A stretch of 64,000 nucleotides of DNA from Cryptomeria japonica (GCF_030272615.1 NC_081408.1:337994793-338058792); one strand, 5' to 3'. Positions 1-11,665 are shown, numbered from the stretch's first letter. Notes: generated from the sequence alone by a model not told the origin. Numbers and translations: made by a program.

Positions 1-608
1 TCATATCCTGATTCGACCGTACAAGAGTGCTATGAATATTATAGAAGCAAAAAACACAAAAAATTTTGGAAACACGACTTTAAATTTGGTATTATTCTTC
101 TTCTTTTTGACCAAAAACTCACCAACAACCATGTATCTTCCCAAAAGAGGATGTTTAAAATTTTTTCAACCATTTGCAACTATCCCTAATGATTTTTAAA
201 TAGGTGACCATTGGTTACAAAGAAATGCTCACTAATATGGTAATTTTGTGAAAGTTGCATAGCAACTTTGGCAAAAAGCTGACAACTTTGGTCAAGCTCA
301 AGAAAATGACTCAAAACCACCCATAATTACCCTATACATGTTAAAATATACTTAAAAGGACTTATTACATCAATTCCATCCACTTGGAGTACTTTGACAA
401 TGATTGATCACATTTGGCCCATGTTGGTCTACATATGATGATTGGTTAAAAAGCCTTACAAATTGAATTGTATGACCTTGCAAATGAAATTGTATGTATG
501 TCAATTGGTCCTTAGGACCTTCTTATGCTTCCACAAGGAAAATTTAAAAAAAAATCATTACAATAAAGCCTTCATTAGGCATAAGAGTGACTAGGTGCTC
601 TTGCGCCA
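1..608 (-). repeat. R1 3' LTR (partial, cut by window start)
   Basis: It matches 2880-3487 along its whole length with scattered substitutions. On the minus strand it begins TGGCGCAAGAG at 608; the other copy begins TGGTGCAAGAG at 3487. The rest of this LTR lies before the window. Confidence 0.8.
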
Positions 609-620
609 TACTCCCCATGG
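609..620 (-). promoter_or_regulatory. R1 polypurine tract
   Basis: Read on the minus strand, ATGGGGAGTA sits immediately before the TG of the 3' LTR, the expected place for the plus-strand DNA primer. Confidence 0.6.
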
Positions 621-682
621 AAATGAAACTCGTCCCTTGAGTGAGGACCTGCAACAAGATCATGTTTGATATTTTCCTTCTC

Positions 683-870
683 TTATCTCCAAATGTTTCT
701 CTCATCTAGTGTACCTTTCCAATGAGATAGGTATTGAAAGCATGCACCAACTCTTGATCTTGCACCAACATTCTGCTTTATCTTCACTCTTGGTTTGCAC
801 ATTCTCTTGCTGGGGTATTTGGACTTGTCAAGGGGTAATTTCTGCCATTTCCAATCTAATATTCTTGATA
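683..870 (-). pseudogene. R1 chromodomain-like integrase C-terminus relic
   Basis: The minus-strand translation contains GACFQYLSHWKGTLDERNIW, close to the chromodomain core (YLVxWKGxPxxENTWE) that ends integrase in plant chromoviruses. It stops at 683-685, and the upstream integrase is not visible. The assignment rests on this short motif and its position just before the 3' LTR. Confidence 0.5.
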
Positions 871-979
871 CCTAAACTAAGATAAATACAATAACAAATT
901 CATTGAAAAAAGCAATAGGATTAGTATCAATACTATTCATGAAATCTTGGTTTTTCTTCTCAAATATCCTTGGTGCCTC

Positions 980-1408
980 CTACCACGTGACACCATCCAA
1001 TGGAGTTATCTGAATTCTTTTATCATCAGTCTTATCATCAACTTGATCCCTAGAATTCCTTGCTACAGGTTCACCAGCAACCTTTTTCTCTAGAGGACGT
1101 AGCATTGTCCCATCCATACTTTCATTATATTTCTCCAACTCACTTAGAGTCTTCTCAAAAAATTTATCTTCAGCCTTCTCTTGGCCTTTCTCTATCACAT
1201 CTTTTATTACTAAGGGACACAACACTGCCCCCACCATGAGATCAACTTTCTTCACAAGCCCATCTTTCCTTCTCATAGGAAACTCCCTCTTACTTGCTTT
1301 ATCCTCTTTCTCATCTACCATTGCATCATTCCGCAACACTGTTGTCTTGGCATTTTCAAGCCTTAAAGTGGCTTCAACCTCTATCTCCCCTTCATCCTCT
1401 ACTTGCAC
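980..1408 (-). pseudogene. R1 acidic linker ORF, 142 aa
   Basis: An open stretch rich in Lys, Glu and Asp lies between the retropepsin relic and the chromodomain scrap on the same strand. It has no recognisable RT, RNase H or integrase motif. It may be the spacer region that follows protease in this family, or sequence retained around the internal deletion. No independent function can be assigned. Confidence 0.4.
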
Positions 1409-1439
1409 AAATTATTTCTTACCACACATAAGCACCCTT

Positions 1440-1873
1440 GCTACTTCACTTTGTCCTTTTTCAGTTTCCATCAATGGAGTCAATGTAAAGGAAACCCCAT
1501 CCTTTTCAATCTGATATGTGTTTTGTCTTCCATCATATAGGGCATACCTCTCATATTGACATGGTATCCCTAACAAATAAATGGCATGCACTCATAGGTA
1601 CTACATCATGTATAAGCCTATTTCTATAGACACCAATCTAAAACTCAACAAACGCTTGCTCCTCAACTAAAAGAGAATGTTCACCATTCAACCATAAACA
1701 TAATAAGGATTCTCATGAGGTAACCTTTCCAAATCCAATTTTTAAACCATCTCTTGTGATACCATATTATCCAAACAACAAGAATCTACCATTACATTAA
1801 GTACCTTTCTGTTACACTTACACCTGGTTCTAAAAATTGCCTTCCTTTGGAACATCTCCTTCTCTTTTGCCAT
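1440..1873 (-). pseudogene. R1 retropepsin-like protease relic
   Basis: Reading from a methionine at 1873, the minus strand gives a gypsy-type protease segment. The active-site region reads VMVDSCCLDNMVSQEMV where the family has D-S/T-G, so the glycine is replaced by Cys. Further on are pieces resembling the flap and C-terminal block (GIPCQYERYALYDGRQNTY, then FTLTPL) of chromovirus proteases. Several in-frame stops and a frameshift break it. The protease starts less than 100 bp from the primer site, so gag has been lost. It is non-functional. Confidence 0.65.
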
Positions 1874-1944
1874 GTTGTCCTTTCAACTTCCAACCTTCTT
1901 CTATGTAAACTTCAATCTATCTCCTCCAAGAGATCTACTCCCTA

Positions 1945-1957
1945 AGATCTGATACCA
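1945..1957 (-). promoter_or_regulatory. R1 primer binding site (initiator tRNA-Met type)
   Basis: The minus strand reads TGGTATCAGATC, agreeing with the iMet complement TGGTATCAGAGC except near its end. It lies six bases inside the 5' LTR end, which reads TATACA. Confidence 0.7.
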
Positions 1958-1963
1958 CTTTTA

Positions 1964-3487
1964 TGTATAGGAACCAAAGGTGGATTGAATGACTCAACTA
2001 AACAAACAAAATCAGAGTGCAAGATCACAAGGCATGACTCATTCTTTGATTCAATGATCCATTCACTAGGCAACCCAATCTTAACCCCGTTTACACCAAA
2101 CTTGACACAAAATACAAAAAATAATTGATGAACTCAAGGGAAGCATTTTAAAACACCTTACGACTTTTGTAGAGACCCTTCCCATACATTGGCAAAGTTA
2201 TTTGACATGTGGAATAATGACATGCTTCATAACCACCTCAAATTCCTAGTAGCCCTTCCTTTTAGGAAAATCATAAATATCTCTTGATATAGACCAGATA
2301 TAAAGACTTTGAAATGATATTTTGATACCCTTTTTGGAGTTCTAAAACATATCTCAAAATTATTCTAGGTTGTTTTGGAGGTTATACATCAAAAATTGAC
2401 TTTTATCGATGTTGTAAAGACTCAATTAGCCCTATTTTACAAAGAAAGTACCTTAATTTTACACTCCACAACTCAAAAAATGATATGGATAGGTTTCACA
2501 CAACTCAAAAACACAAATTTAATATTTCTTGGGTGCTCAAACAATAAGATTTAACATAGGTTTACTCAAACCCACACTTCCTTGGCCTAACACATAGAGA
2601 TGTTAAGCATTCATTGCTCCAAAGATGCATCCAACATTGGTCCCTATAAAAATGAAGAAAAAACCATCTATAAAAGACCTATCCCTACCATTCCACCAAG
2701 TTTTATGAATATCCCTTAGTGGAATGGGGAGAGTTTTACATTTCTTTGATCAAACCCTTGGAAGTAGGGTTTTAGGACATATTTTAGAAAAAAAGTTCAC
2801 AAAATACTCAAATCTTAATGAAATCTTATAAATTGGTGTCCTTACAAAGGTGATTCAACCAACTTTTATATTGCACTAGTCTCCAATCCTGATTGGCCAT
2901 ACAAGAGAGTTATGAACCTTATAGCAGCAAAAAACATAAAAAATTATGGAAATAAGGCTTTAAATTTTGTATTATTATTCTTCTCTTCGACCAAAAAATC
3001 ACCAACAACCATGCCTCTACCCAAAAGAGGTTATTTAAAAAAAATTCAATCATTTCCAACTGTCCCTAACTGATTTTTAAATAGGTGACCATTGGTTACA
3101 AAGAAATGGTCATTAATATGGCAATTTTGTGAAATTTGCATAGCAACTTTTGCAAAATGTTGACAACTTTGTTCAAACTCAACAAAATGACTCAAAACCA
3201 CCTATACTTAACCTAGACATGTTAAAATAGACTTAAAAGGAATTATTACATCAATTCCATCCACTTGGAGTACTTTGACCATGATTGACCACATTTGGCC
3301 CATGCTTGTCTACATATGATAATTGGCTAAAAAGCCTTATGAATTGAATTGTATGACCTTGCAAATGAAATTATATGTATTCCAATTAGTCCTTAAGACC
3401 TTCTTATGCTTACACAAGATAAATTTAATGAAACCATTACAATAAATCCTTCATGAGGTATAAGAGTGACTAGGTTCTCTTGCACCA
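1964..3487 (-). repeat. R1 5' LTR, about 1.52 kb
   Basis: On the minus strand it runs from TGGTGCAAG (3487) to TATACA (1964), with TG...CA ends. Its right 608 bp match the partial 3' LTR. It contains no convincing ORF. Confidence 0.75.
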
Positions 3488-4442
3488 TTTATGATTCATG
3501 TAAGAGTATCTCCTATTTTTGGGGCATTATTCTAAAAAAATGTATGAAGGTTTAATTTCATGTAAGAGAGTATGTTTGGCATGTAGGGCTCATATGGATT
3601 TTTACCATGGTTTTCCAAAACCTTTTTTTGACCCACAGTAATGTTTTTTGATGGTATTTTGAGCTCCTATGAGTCTATATATCAAGGGGTTGAGTTGGAG
3701 ACAACATGAGTTATTATATAGGTACACAAATGCTATTGAGTTGATGCAAGATTGAGGAAATCTCTTTGTATTGTAATATTTTTGAAGAGTAATATGTCCT
3801 CTTTTCTTGGTGGAGGTTTTACTCGAAAAGGTTTTTCCATGTAATCACGGTGTTATGCGTTCAATTTTCTATGGTGTTATCTTTTTGATTTATAACTAAT
3901 TTTATTTCCATTCAGTAAACACTGTTAACTCTGATTTATAGTTTGATTTGAAGCTTACATATATTGTTGTTCACCTCTTCTTTTCTAATAACATAGACAA
4001 TATTGTTTACACCCATCAAATAAATACTATAATTTCATGATTTTAATTCTTTATTGTTATTTTTTAAACATTCTTATGACTCATAATAGTTGTTTCAATA
4101 CCATTTCAACTCTCTAAATTGTCATTTTACCTAGATTTTTAACTTGATAACTTTTGATAGTTTTGTAACACTTCTAGTTTTTTATTTTATATTATTTATT
4201 ATTTTGATTAAATAAAGTAGGTGGGCAAAAAATCCATAACAAAAATAGCCATAGAGGCAAAAAAGACAAGTCTCACTAGCAATGAGATTGGAAAAAGTAA
4301 ATAAGGAACAATGCTTTTGATTGAAGTATAGAATTGTAATGTTGGGAAAAATTGTGAGTGATAGATCAAGAAGGAAACTACCCTTTTCCTCAAAGAGAGA
4401 TGAGAGTTTTGCTATTGATTACCCTTCAAACACTTTTCACCA
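3488..4442. other. Unassigned AT-rich stretch with copia LTR-like sequence
   Basis: No coding region is supported. Around 3700-3880 the plus strand has features typical of a copia LTR end: a TATATAGG box, then a TTGTATTGTAATATTTTTGA stretch, then GGTTTTTCCATGTAATC. It could be an old solo LTR, but I could not find a second copy or clear ends. The last 250 bp show nothing recognisable. Confidence 0.3.
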
Positions 4443-5560
4443 TGTTACATTAGGAAGAAGAGAGGATAATTCACTAGATTCAATCTCTCCACATTAAGAT
4501 GGTAGATTAAATTCTGAATGAATTGGGAATGTTAAGTTGATCCCCTCTTCCTTGTTTGAAATGGAAAGGAATTGATTGAATTATGTAGTGCAAAAGTGAT
4601 GAAGAACTGATTATAACTTGACATCGAAATATGGGACGAAGTTGTGTACCTGGATCTAGAAGTAATATGTCAAGATTGAGTCACCCTACGAATTTGAGGA
4701 AAAATTGCAAAGACCATGGTGGGAACGTACATGGTCCTCCAAAAAATCTGTGAAACAAAAAGGGTTTTTCTGCCTCTACAAATGGAGCCTGAATCTGAAA
4801 GTATAGCTGTGCACCTGCAACCTATACACAAGAAAAGAGAGGAAAATGGGTTGGGATTGGGGGTTTGCCTTTAGGTCAAACCCTAGTTTTGGAAGTAACC
4901 AAGTAATGAAAGAAAGTAATTGCAAGTAGATGTAAATGAAAGACTAAATTATAAATCACCTCAAGGGAGGTTGTAGTAGCAATGTTGATAGAATAATTGT
5001 GTGGAATTGAATGTTGGAATCAATCTCCTCTTCAATGGCTGAATCCTTGACTTGAATGCAACACCTAGCCTTGAAGGGAGACTTGAGAATGCTCAATGAT
5101 GGAAAAGAATGTTTGATCTCTTATGCAACTTGAATCTATCCAACTTTGACCTATCCAACTTATGCAAATGAGAGAATGAATGAAACCTTAAATATATGTT
5201 ATTGGATTTGATTTTCATCATGGGCTGACATCAGGGAAGTTTCTTGCCCGACGCACAACCCACAATACAACCCTAGGAAGGGTCTTGCCCCAAAATAGGG
5301 CAAGGACAGGGGTGCCACACCCTTGTCCTAGGAGGACAATGGGGCCACTTCCCTATCCTAGCAGGGACAGTGGTGACACACCCCTCTCCTACCCCTTTCT
5401 CGAGGGCCCCAGTGTGCAGATGGGGTGATGCAGAGGCCAAGGAAGGATCTTTTTCTGAAGGCCGAGCAATCTCCAATTAGGATAGAGGATTCAATCTTGA
5501 GTGCGTGAGGGTCCTAATGCAATAAAAAAATTACTAGGGTCGTAATTTTATGACACTACA
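4443..5560 (-). repeat. R2 3' LTR
   Basis: On the minus strand it starts TGTAGTGTCATAAAATT, compared with TGTAGCGTCCTAAAATT in T. It shares the block around 4800-4890 with T (the complement of the T segment near 17860-17945) and a hairpin at 4712-4737. The inner end TGTAACA at 4443 is less certain. 5276-5405 holds three tandem hairpin units. Confidence 0.65.
5276..5405. repeat. Tandem hairpin-forming units in R2 3' LTR
   Basis: About three units of roughly 30 bp occur, each a GC-rich inverted repeat. For example GGACAGGGGTG pairs with CACCCTTGTCC around a three-base loop, with one G-U pair. The same array recurs at 6785-6885 in the other R2 LTR copy, and one to two related units occur in the T LTRs. 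Confidence 0.7.
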
Positions 5561-6302
5561 TTTAGCCCCCACTTTAGCAAGAGTAAAAGCATATGCCAAT
5601 ACTACCAGTAAAGTACAAGGAAACAAGATTGAAAGACTTTTACCATGTCAAGGAGGAAAGATGCACCAAGCCCCCAGTAGAATTAGGATCTTACAACTTC
5701 GATTGACAAAGTAAAAGGGAAGATCGAGAAGGGGAGAACCATAACTACAAGTAGAAAATTTCCCTTCACTATGAGTCATGAAAGCAAAGATACAAAAGAT
5801 TACAAAGTAAAACAAAGTTCACTACATAATTCTAAGTATCACAAGAAGGAAAATATGAGCGAAGTGTATGCCCCCACGTTAAAGTGATCGCACATGCTTT
5901 ATCAGGAGTGATTATTTTAAGGTAGAATACACCCAAGAGAGAGAAGAAAGGGAGTACATTATCGAAAGGATTTAGCCTCCAATCAAGGAATAAACCCAAG
6001 GATAATGAACACAAAACACAAGGTAGTGTTAGTTTCCTCAGGGCTAGTATGTTGTATGATAATATCATGTATGTATATGCATATAATAATCTTCATTCCC
6101 CAAAAGAAGAACACTATCGTAGAAGAAAAAGGAAGAGAGGATGTCTTTTGAGTCAACATGAAAGAGACCAAGAAAAGATCTCAATGCTTTACATTGTCCC
6201 CAAGTAGACATTAAGAGAACAATAGAAGAACATGGATACACATAGAAGAATGGTCACAAAAGAGAAAGAAAGGAGAGAGAAATATCTGTAGTGCTAATAT
6301 TG
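5561..6302 (-). other. R2 PPT and 3' non-coding region
   Basis: The minus strand has AAGTGGGGGCTAAA directly at the LTR. Farther in, the sequence is the diverged counterpart of T 23400-23766, including the segments about a stretch of chained short pyrimidine runs and CTTTGTCAATCGAAGT. No coding region is present. Confidence 0.6.
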
Positions 6303-6530
6303 CTAATCTAGCACAACATCCACCTCCAGATCTTTTTGATCACTATTTTGGAAAGGCGAGAAACACACAAGAGGAGCAATATCGAGCATAACAGATGGAG
6401 CTATCACAAAATCCAAACAAGGACTATGCTCATGTTGTAAGTCACTTTGTTCGATTCTAGGACCTTGAAAGATGTGTAGGGGAAAAAGTGAGACCAAGTA
6501 TGGAAACCCTAATACCACTCTCACACACAC
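6303..6530 (-). pseudogene. R2 gag C-terminal fragment
   Basis: The translation contains QHEHSPCLDFVIAPSVMLD, the counterpart of EHEHSPCLDLVIAPSALLN at the end of the T polyprotein (22560-22979). It is a relic; the rest of gag is absent. Confidence 0.65.
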
Positions 6531-6631
6531 TCATGGAATATGAAAGAGCCTAGGGAGGTAATGCACGTTGGCTACTTCTTATGAGAAAGAAAGCGTCGTG
6601 GATTACCTCTTTAGGTTTTATATTCCTTTTT

Positions 6632-7047
6632 TTGACCTATCCAACTTATTCAAATGAGAGAAAAAATGACCCCATAAATACATGTTAGTGGATCTGATTT
6701 CTGTCATAGGCCAACATCAAGGAAGTTTCCCACCTAATGCACAACCAACAAGCAACCCTAGGAAGGATCCTGCGCCAAAATAGGGTAGGGATAGGGGTGC
6801 CACGCTCCTACCCTGGGAGGACAAGGGTGTCACACTCCTGTCCTAGGGGGATAGTGGTGTCATGCCCATGTCCTACCCCTTTGTCCAGGGTAGAGTGTGG
6901 ATGGGGTGATACAAAGGCCAATGAAGAAGCTGTTTATGAAGGTTGAGCAATCTTCGATCTCCAATTAGGCTAGAGGATTCAATCTTGCGTGTGTGAGGAC
7001 CCAAATGCAGTAAAAAATTGCTAGGGTCATAATTTTATGAAACTAAA
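6632..7047 (-). repeat. R2 5' LTR fragment
   Basis: It is a diverged direct copy of about 5148-5560, including the tandem hairpin units. The outer end has lost the TG (TTTAGTTTCATAAAATT). It joins at about 6632 to internal sequence, marking the deletion. Confidence 0.65.
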
Positions 7048-7260
7048 AGAATAAAAAAGAAGCGAGGGTCTGAATGCTATACTAATGAATTATTTTTTCA
7101 TAATAGGAGTAAGAGTATGTGAAGAATTAGAAGGAACCTTCTGTTAGAAGTAGGATTGCTATTGCACCAAAAGATCAACTTTTTAATGCCCGATACAACT
7201 GGTACTAAACTTGTAGAATCCATAGGAGGTGGTTAAGCCATGTCATAAACCCAAGCACTA
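7048..7260. other. Left flank of C1
   Basis: There is no gene. Bases 7150-7260 are similar to 35757-35885 on the far side of C1, sharing ATTGCACCAAAA, then AATACAAC-like and CATAGGAG-GGTTAA blocks. The final five bases, cacta, are the C1 target duplication. Confidence 0.6.
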
Positions 7261-8490
7261 TGTTGGCCATTTGGAGGAATTGATTATGTGTTGCATTGAT
7301 GTTTTTTCATCGATATCAACACTAGTTATTTTGGTTGCTTTATCGGTATCCTCCTGGTCCCGGTAGGTTATTTGGTTTCTAGTTGGTTTAGATCATAATG
7401 ATTCGGTATGCTTTGGTATGTTTGGGTTATGGGATTGGCTTATTCATGCTACTCAAATTCATCTCCAGTGAGTTGGTTTTGATTTGGTGATTGGATGCTA
7501 TCCTCTATGCTGGTAAGCTTGGTTTGTTGTTCTAGTGAGGGTTTCATCGACAGAGCTTTTGTTAAAGATCCTTGATGATATGCATAAGTGGTGTTGGTGG
7601 GGCTTGTAGTGGATATTCGGGATGTTGATGGTGATCATGTTTGAGACTTTCTTGATTGGGATCATTGTTTTAGCATGTGTGGACCTAAATATGGTCTCAG
7701 TTTATCTAGATTATGGACTGGAATAATGTAACATGTTGATTGGACTTCTTGATGTGTTTTCGAGATGTCTTATAGGTTGGATATTATTTGTTTGCTCCCA
7801 GGCCGACATGTTTTGTAATTATGTAATTGTTTAATTATCTGGTGGTCAACCTTATTGTTTGTGGTCGAGTGTTTGTATATATATGATGCAAGATCTCATT
7901 GTAGATGATATGTGAGGATGAAATGGATGTATATGAGCAAATAATATAATAATCATTCATGCAGAGGCTTTGGTTGATCATTGGTGATCAATTTGGTTTT
8001 ATGTAAGAGGATTTAGTCCTCTGGTATTGAGATTAATCGAAACTATACTTAGGCATAGGAGATGCTATCATTGCAGTTTATTCTTTCCTCCAGATTGTAG
8101 TCTATATTTTTATGTAGTCAGTGAGTCTCCTTTTGTGATGAGTAGTGTGTTCTAGGTTGTTGGCCTTCTAGCAAGTGCAGACCCCTCATTTATAATCACA
8201 TACTTGCTGCAAAAGTATTATCTGACTGTGGGTAGGCTTCCCATCATGGTTTTTCCTTTTACCAAGTTTTCCACGTACAAATCTTAGTGTCATGTGGATG
8301 GTATTTATTCTCTAATTTTAGTTTATTCTTAATTGCTATATCTACTATTTTGGTATTTGGTTTATGCATTCCAGTACTAATCTTTTTGGTTCCGGTATTA
8401 AAGTTTTAATTGCTTAAGGTTTCGTTGATCTGGTAACAACGAATTCACCCCCCCTCTCAATTGTCTTCCAGTTATTTGAACTATCTAACA
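7261..8490 (+). repeat. C1 5' LTR
   Basis: It starts TGTTGGCCATTTGGAGG and ends ATTTGAACTATCTAACA, matching 34419-35645. A TATATATA box at 7876-7884 is the likely promoter. ATTCACCCCCCCTCTCA near the 3' end is shared with the LTR ends of A and B. Confidence 0.9.
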
Positions 8491-8547
8491 ATTGGTATCA
8501 GAGATCTGGTCCTCTCTGTAGAAGCTTAATCACTTGAGGAAGATCCT
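8491..8547 (+). promoter_or_regulatory. C1 primer binding site and gag leader
   Basis: ATTGGTATCAGAGATCTGG directly follows the LTR and primes with initiator tRNA-Met. The short leader contains ACTTGAGGAAGAT, also found in the leaders of A (10521) and B (15770), just upstream of the gag ATG. Confidence 0.8.
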
Positions 8548-9663
8548 ATGGTGACTAACAATTCAAGTTCATCTAGTTCATCTGTTGCTATCTTTTAGAG
8601 AGATATTCATAGGTTTGATGGAACAAGTTATAGAGTATGGAAGATTCAGATGGAGACTCATCTGAGATGTCTTGGTAAGGAAATTTGGGAAATCACAGAG
8701 AATGGTGTTACACCTTATAATCTAGCATCTGGCAATCCTCATCCAAAAAACTTGGATAAGGAGCTTTAGAATGATTGTAGAGTAGGAGAAGCCCTCTTGT
8801 GTGCACTTTCTAATCAACAAATAATGGGATTAACTAACAAATCCTTAGCAAAGGCTATATGGGACAAGTTGGAGACTCTTAATAAAGGTGACCCTACTGT
8901 AAAATTTGCCCAACATGATGGTTACTGGGTGAGATATGAAAAATTGAAGATGGAAGAAGATGAAAGGATTACTACATTCATGGAAAGGGTAAATGAAACT
9001 GTTATGGGAATTCAATGTTGTGGTGGAACATTGAGTGAAGATGAAATAGTTTCTAAATTTTTGAGATATTTACCACCGACTTACAAGATGAAGGCTACTG
9101 CAATTAATGAATTGAGAACAATGGCTAATACTTTCATCAATAGAGATACCTTGGTTGGGAAATTGTCTACTTTTGAGCTTGAAGAACTTGGACCTTCTGG
9201 AGCTATGAAGTCTAAACCTGCTTTTCATGCATTTACATCATCAACCGGCAAGAAAGATTGCAAAGCTTTGTATGCAAAGGAATTGGATTATATGAAGAGA
9301 GAGGATGAAGAATTTGACCAACTTGAAGCCCTATTTTCTAGGAGTACCTAAATTATCGATAGGAAGTAAGTATGAAGGAAAATCACCTTTTAAATGTTTT
9401 GCATGTAATAAGATAGGACATTTTGCATCTAGATTTTCTAAAAAGAATTCAAGATTTGAAGAAAGAGCTAGAAGATCTTTTAAGCCTAACCCTGGATATC
9501 AAAACAAGTATAAGTACATGAAAAACAAAGATAAATCATGCTACATAGTGGATGAGGAAGGTGTGACTGATTCTGATGATGAACCAACACAGGACTTTGT
9601 TAGTGGTTCCGACAATGGAAAGGAATGGGTGTTTTGGCACTGGAAGAGAATGTACCTGAAGAG
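8548..9663 (+). pseudogene. C1 gag relic (copia UBN2-type)
   Basis: From ATG 8548 the frame reads a serine-rich start, then FDGTSYRVWKIQMETHL, the N-terminal capsid motif of copia Gag. The long open part (8797-9351) covers the rest of the capsid domain (KLEEDERITTF-like, then LRYLPPTYKMKATAI). A frameshift near 9310-9350 moves into 9305-9697, which holds SKYEGKSPFKCFACNKIGHF, a CCHC knuckle whose last Cys is changed. Early stops occur near 8598 and 8767. The gene is cut by insertion A in the gag-protease spacer; pol resumes at 31015. Gag would form the virus-like particle. Confidence 0.85.
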
Positions 9664-10478
9664 TGTTGGCATTATACACTCAGATGAGAATAGTTGATAT
9701 TGTCATTGATGGCAACCAACTGGTACTGATAGGCACTTCACACCGACATCCAGTCTACACTGACAACAAATCATACTAGCACTCTAGGCAACTTAGAATA
9801 ATAATGTTTTATATTATAAATTATATTTGTATCAGCCAATTTGATGTATTTTAAATACTCATATATGTACGAGATCTTGTAAGTCATTTTGAAATGAAGT
9901 AGTGATGTATTAGGTAATGAATGTAAGTGGTATATGAGAGTGAATAACTGTATATGCATTATGATGTAATTACCTTATCAGTGAATAAGAAGCAGAGCGA
10001 ATGTTATATACTGGAAAGTTTTTGGTTAACGTATTTGTTTGAGCTTAAACCGGTATTGAATCAGGCATTGCAGATGCTATTGTAAAGCAGTACATTGTAT
10101 TTGGATTTAATCATCCATTTGTAGTCAGTGGGACTCCTTTTTGTTGTTGAGTAGTGAGCTCTAGGCTGTTGGCCTTCCTACATGTGTAGGCCCCTATTGT
10201 AGAAGTAATATTTATTCATAGTGGCCAGTGAGTAAATATTGTGGGTCACAAATCCCACCGAGGTTTTTTCCTTACCAGGTTTCCTCACCAAAAATATCTG
10301 TGTTATGGTGTGCATTGATGGCTGTATTTCTATTTCTCTTTATTGCATTATTATTTGTTTACTGGTACATTAATTTGGGTTGTAAAGTCGCAAATAAGTT
10401 TAAATATTTCATCAACCGGTTAGACACTGATTCACCCCCCCGCTCTCAGTATCTTTGGGACTCTCCTAGTACCTAACA
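9664..10478 (+). repeat. A 5' LTR
   Basis: It starts TGTTGGCATTATACACTC and ends TAGTACCTAACA, with a TATA-like CATATATGTA at 9860-9870. It matches 30198-31014. Confidence 0.88.
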
Positions 10479-10549
10479 ATTGGTATCAGAGCCTATTCCT
10501 CTATTTGTAAAATCCTAACAACTTGAGGAAGATTCTAAAACTGGTACCA
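10479..10549 (+). promoter_or_regulatory. A primer binding site and leader
   Basis: TGGTATCAGAGCC at 10481-10493 matches the initiator tRNA-Met complement exactly over 13 bases. ACTTGAGGAAGAT at 10521-10533 is shared with C1 and B. Confidence 0.85.
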
Positions 10550-11665
10550 ATGGAAAGTTTGAGACAACAGTTGGAAGGATCTCTTGAAGATTTTGATGCA
10601 AAAAAATTGAAGAATATCAAACTGGAAGATGATCTTAGAACTACGTAGGAATTCATTAAAGCACTTCACGAGATCTTGGTTATGAAACAAAACAAGAGGA
10701 AGGAACTTCGTGAGCAAATGCAGAAATGAGATGATGAAGAAAAAGAAACTCTTAGAGATATTGCAGAAAAATTGAGATAGGAGAACACTAACATGAAAAA
10801 TGAGATGCAATATTTAACCATGAGGCTATGTAAGGATATTGAAGATAGAAAGAGGGATCAAGAACATTTGGATAGAAGATTTAATTAAAGAACTAATGAA
10901 TCTCTGAGGCTTAGTCATGAAAATGATATTTTTAAGATATAATTGATTCACATGCAACATGATAAAGAAGAACTTGTGAGACAAGTTAGCACTCTAGAAA
11001 GTGAGTTGGTCACTGCAAAAGAATACAAAGACAAATTAAAGAAAAGTTCAGAGAAGCTTAATGATATGCTAAAAAGTTAGAAACCTAGTGGAGATACAAT
11101 CGGACTTAGATTTGAACATGGAGAAAGTTTTGAGACTACAAACAATCAAGATCACAACAAACCGATAAGACAACCTAATGCTTATAAATTCAATGGAAAA
11201 TGTTTTAATTGCAACAAATTTGGTCATACAGAAAATCAGTGTAGATTTAGGAATAATCAGAATACAAACTTACTCACTGGTCAATGTTCCAAATGCAATA
11301 AAATTGGAAATAACTCAGAAAATTGCAGAATGAATGCAAAATGCTATGCTTGTGGTAGATTTGGACATTTATCTAATCAATGCAGAACACAAACCGGTCA
11401 AGGTTACGAAAAATCTATTCAGAGGAACAATGTAACTTATTATTCATGTAACAAGATTGGGCATATTGCAATATTTTGTAGAAGTAAGACTGCATCAGCG
11501 AATAACAAAGGATCTAATGAAAAAGGAAAAGAAAAGGTGAATGAAATCAAGCAAGATTTTTCTAAACAATGGATTAAGAAGAGAGATCAAAGAATTGATG
11601 AATCTATCTCTGCACTGGTAGAACAAGGTAACCCTCCACCGATAAGAGATTCTTCATCTAACTAA
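10550..11665 (+). pseudogene. A capsid-less gag: coiled coil plus four zinc knuckles
   Basis: From ATG 10550 the frame has a long heptad-rich coiled coil (about residues 1-190), then four CCHC-type knuckles. These are CFNCNKFGHTENQC, CSKCNKIGNNSENC (His replaced by Asn), CYACGRFGHLSNQC, and a degenerate CNKIGHIAIFC. It ends in a Lys-rich tail at 11665. The UBN2 capsid domain seen in C1 is absent. At least five in-frame stops interrupt it. Known Sirevirus Gags have a C-terminal coiled coil and knuckles, so this looks like the C-terminal half kept as an RNA-binding protein; that role is inference. Confidence 0.75.

Larger units (their letters stand above)
1..3487 (-). mobile_element. R1: internally deleted chromovirus-like Ty3/gypsy element, left end outside window
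   Basis: Bases 1-608 and 2880-3487 are diverged direct copies, and together with a primer site at 1945-1957 and a purine tract near 609-620 they define a minus-strand LTR element. The 5' LTR is on the right (1964-3487) and the truncated 3' LTR is on the left. The interior is only about 1.35 kb. It keeps a retropepsin relic next to the primer site and a chromodomain-like scrap near the 3' LTR, while gag, RT, RNase H and most of integrase are missing. The order protease then chromodomain on the minus strand matches a chromovirus with a large internal deletion. Confidence 0.8.
4443..7047 (-). mobile_element. R2: rearranged minus-strand relative of Tat-like element T
   Basis: The 3' LTR (4443-5560), the PPT AAGTGGGGGCTAAA beside it, the following non-coding sequence and a gag C-terminal fragment all match, on the opposite strand, the corresponding parts of element T at 17195-25019. 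The right-hand LTR is only about 415 bp and joins directly to the 3' part of the interior. Most of the 5' LTR, the leader and nearly all of gag have therefore been deleted. The flanks of the two ends do not match, so no target duplication is seen. Confidence 0.7.

Noticed and set aside
3488-4442. Possible host gene fragment
   Set aside because: No open frame longer than about 60 codons with any domain-like pattern; features fit a worn LTR better.
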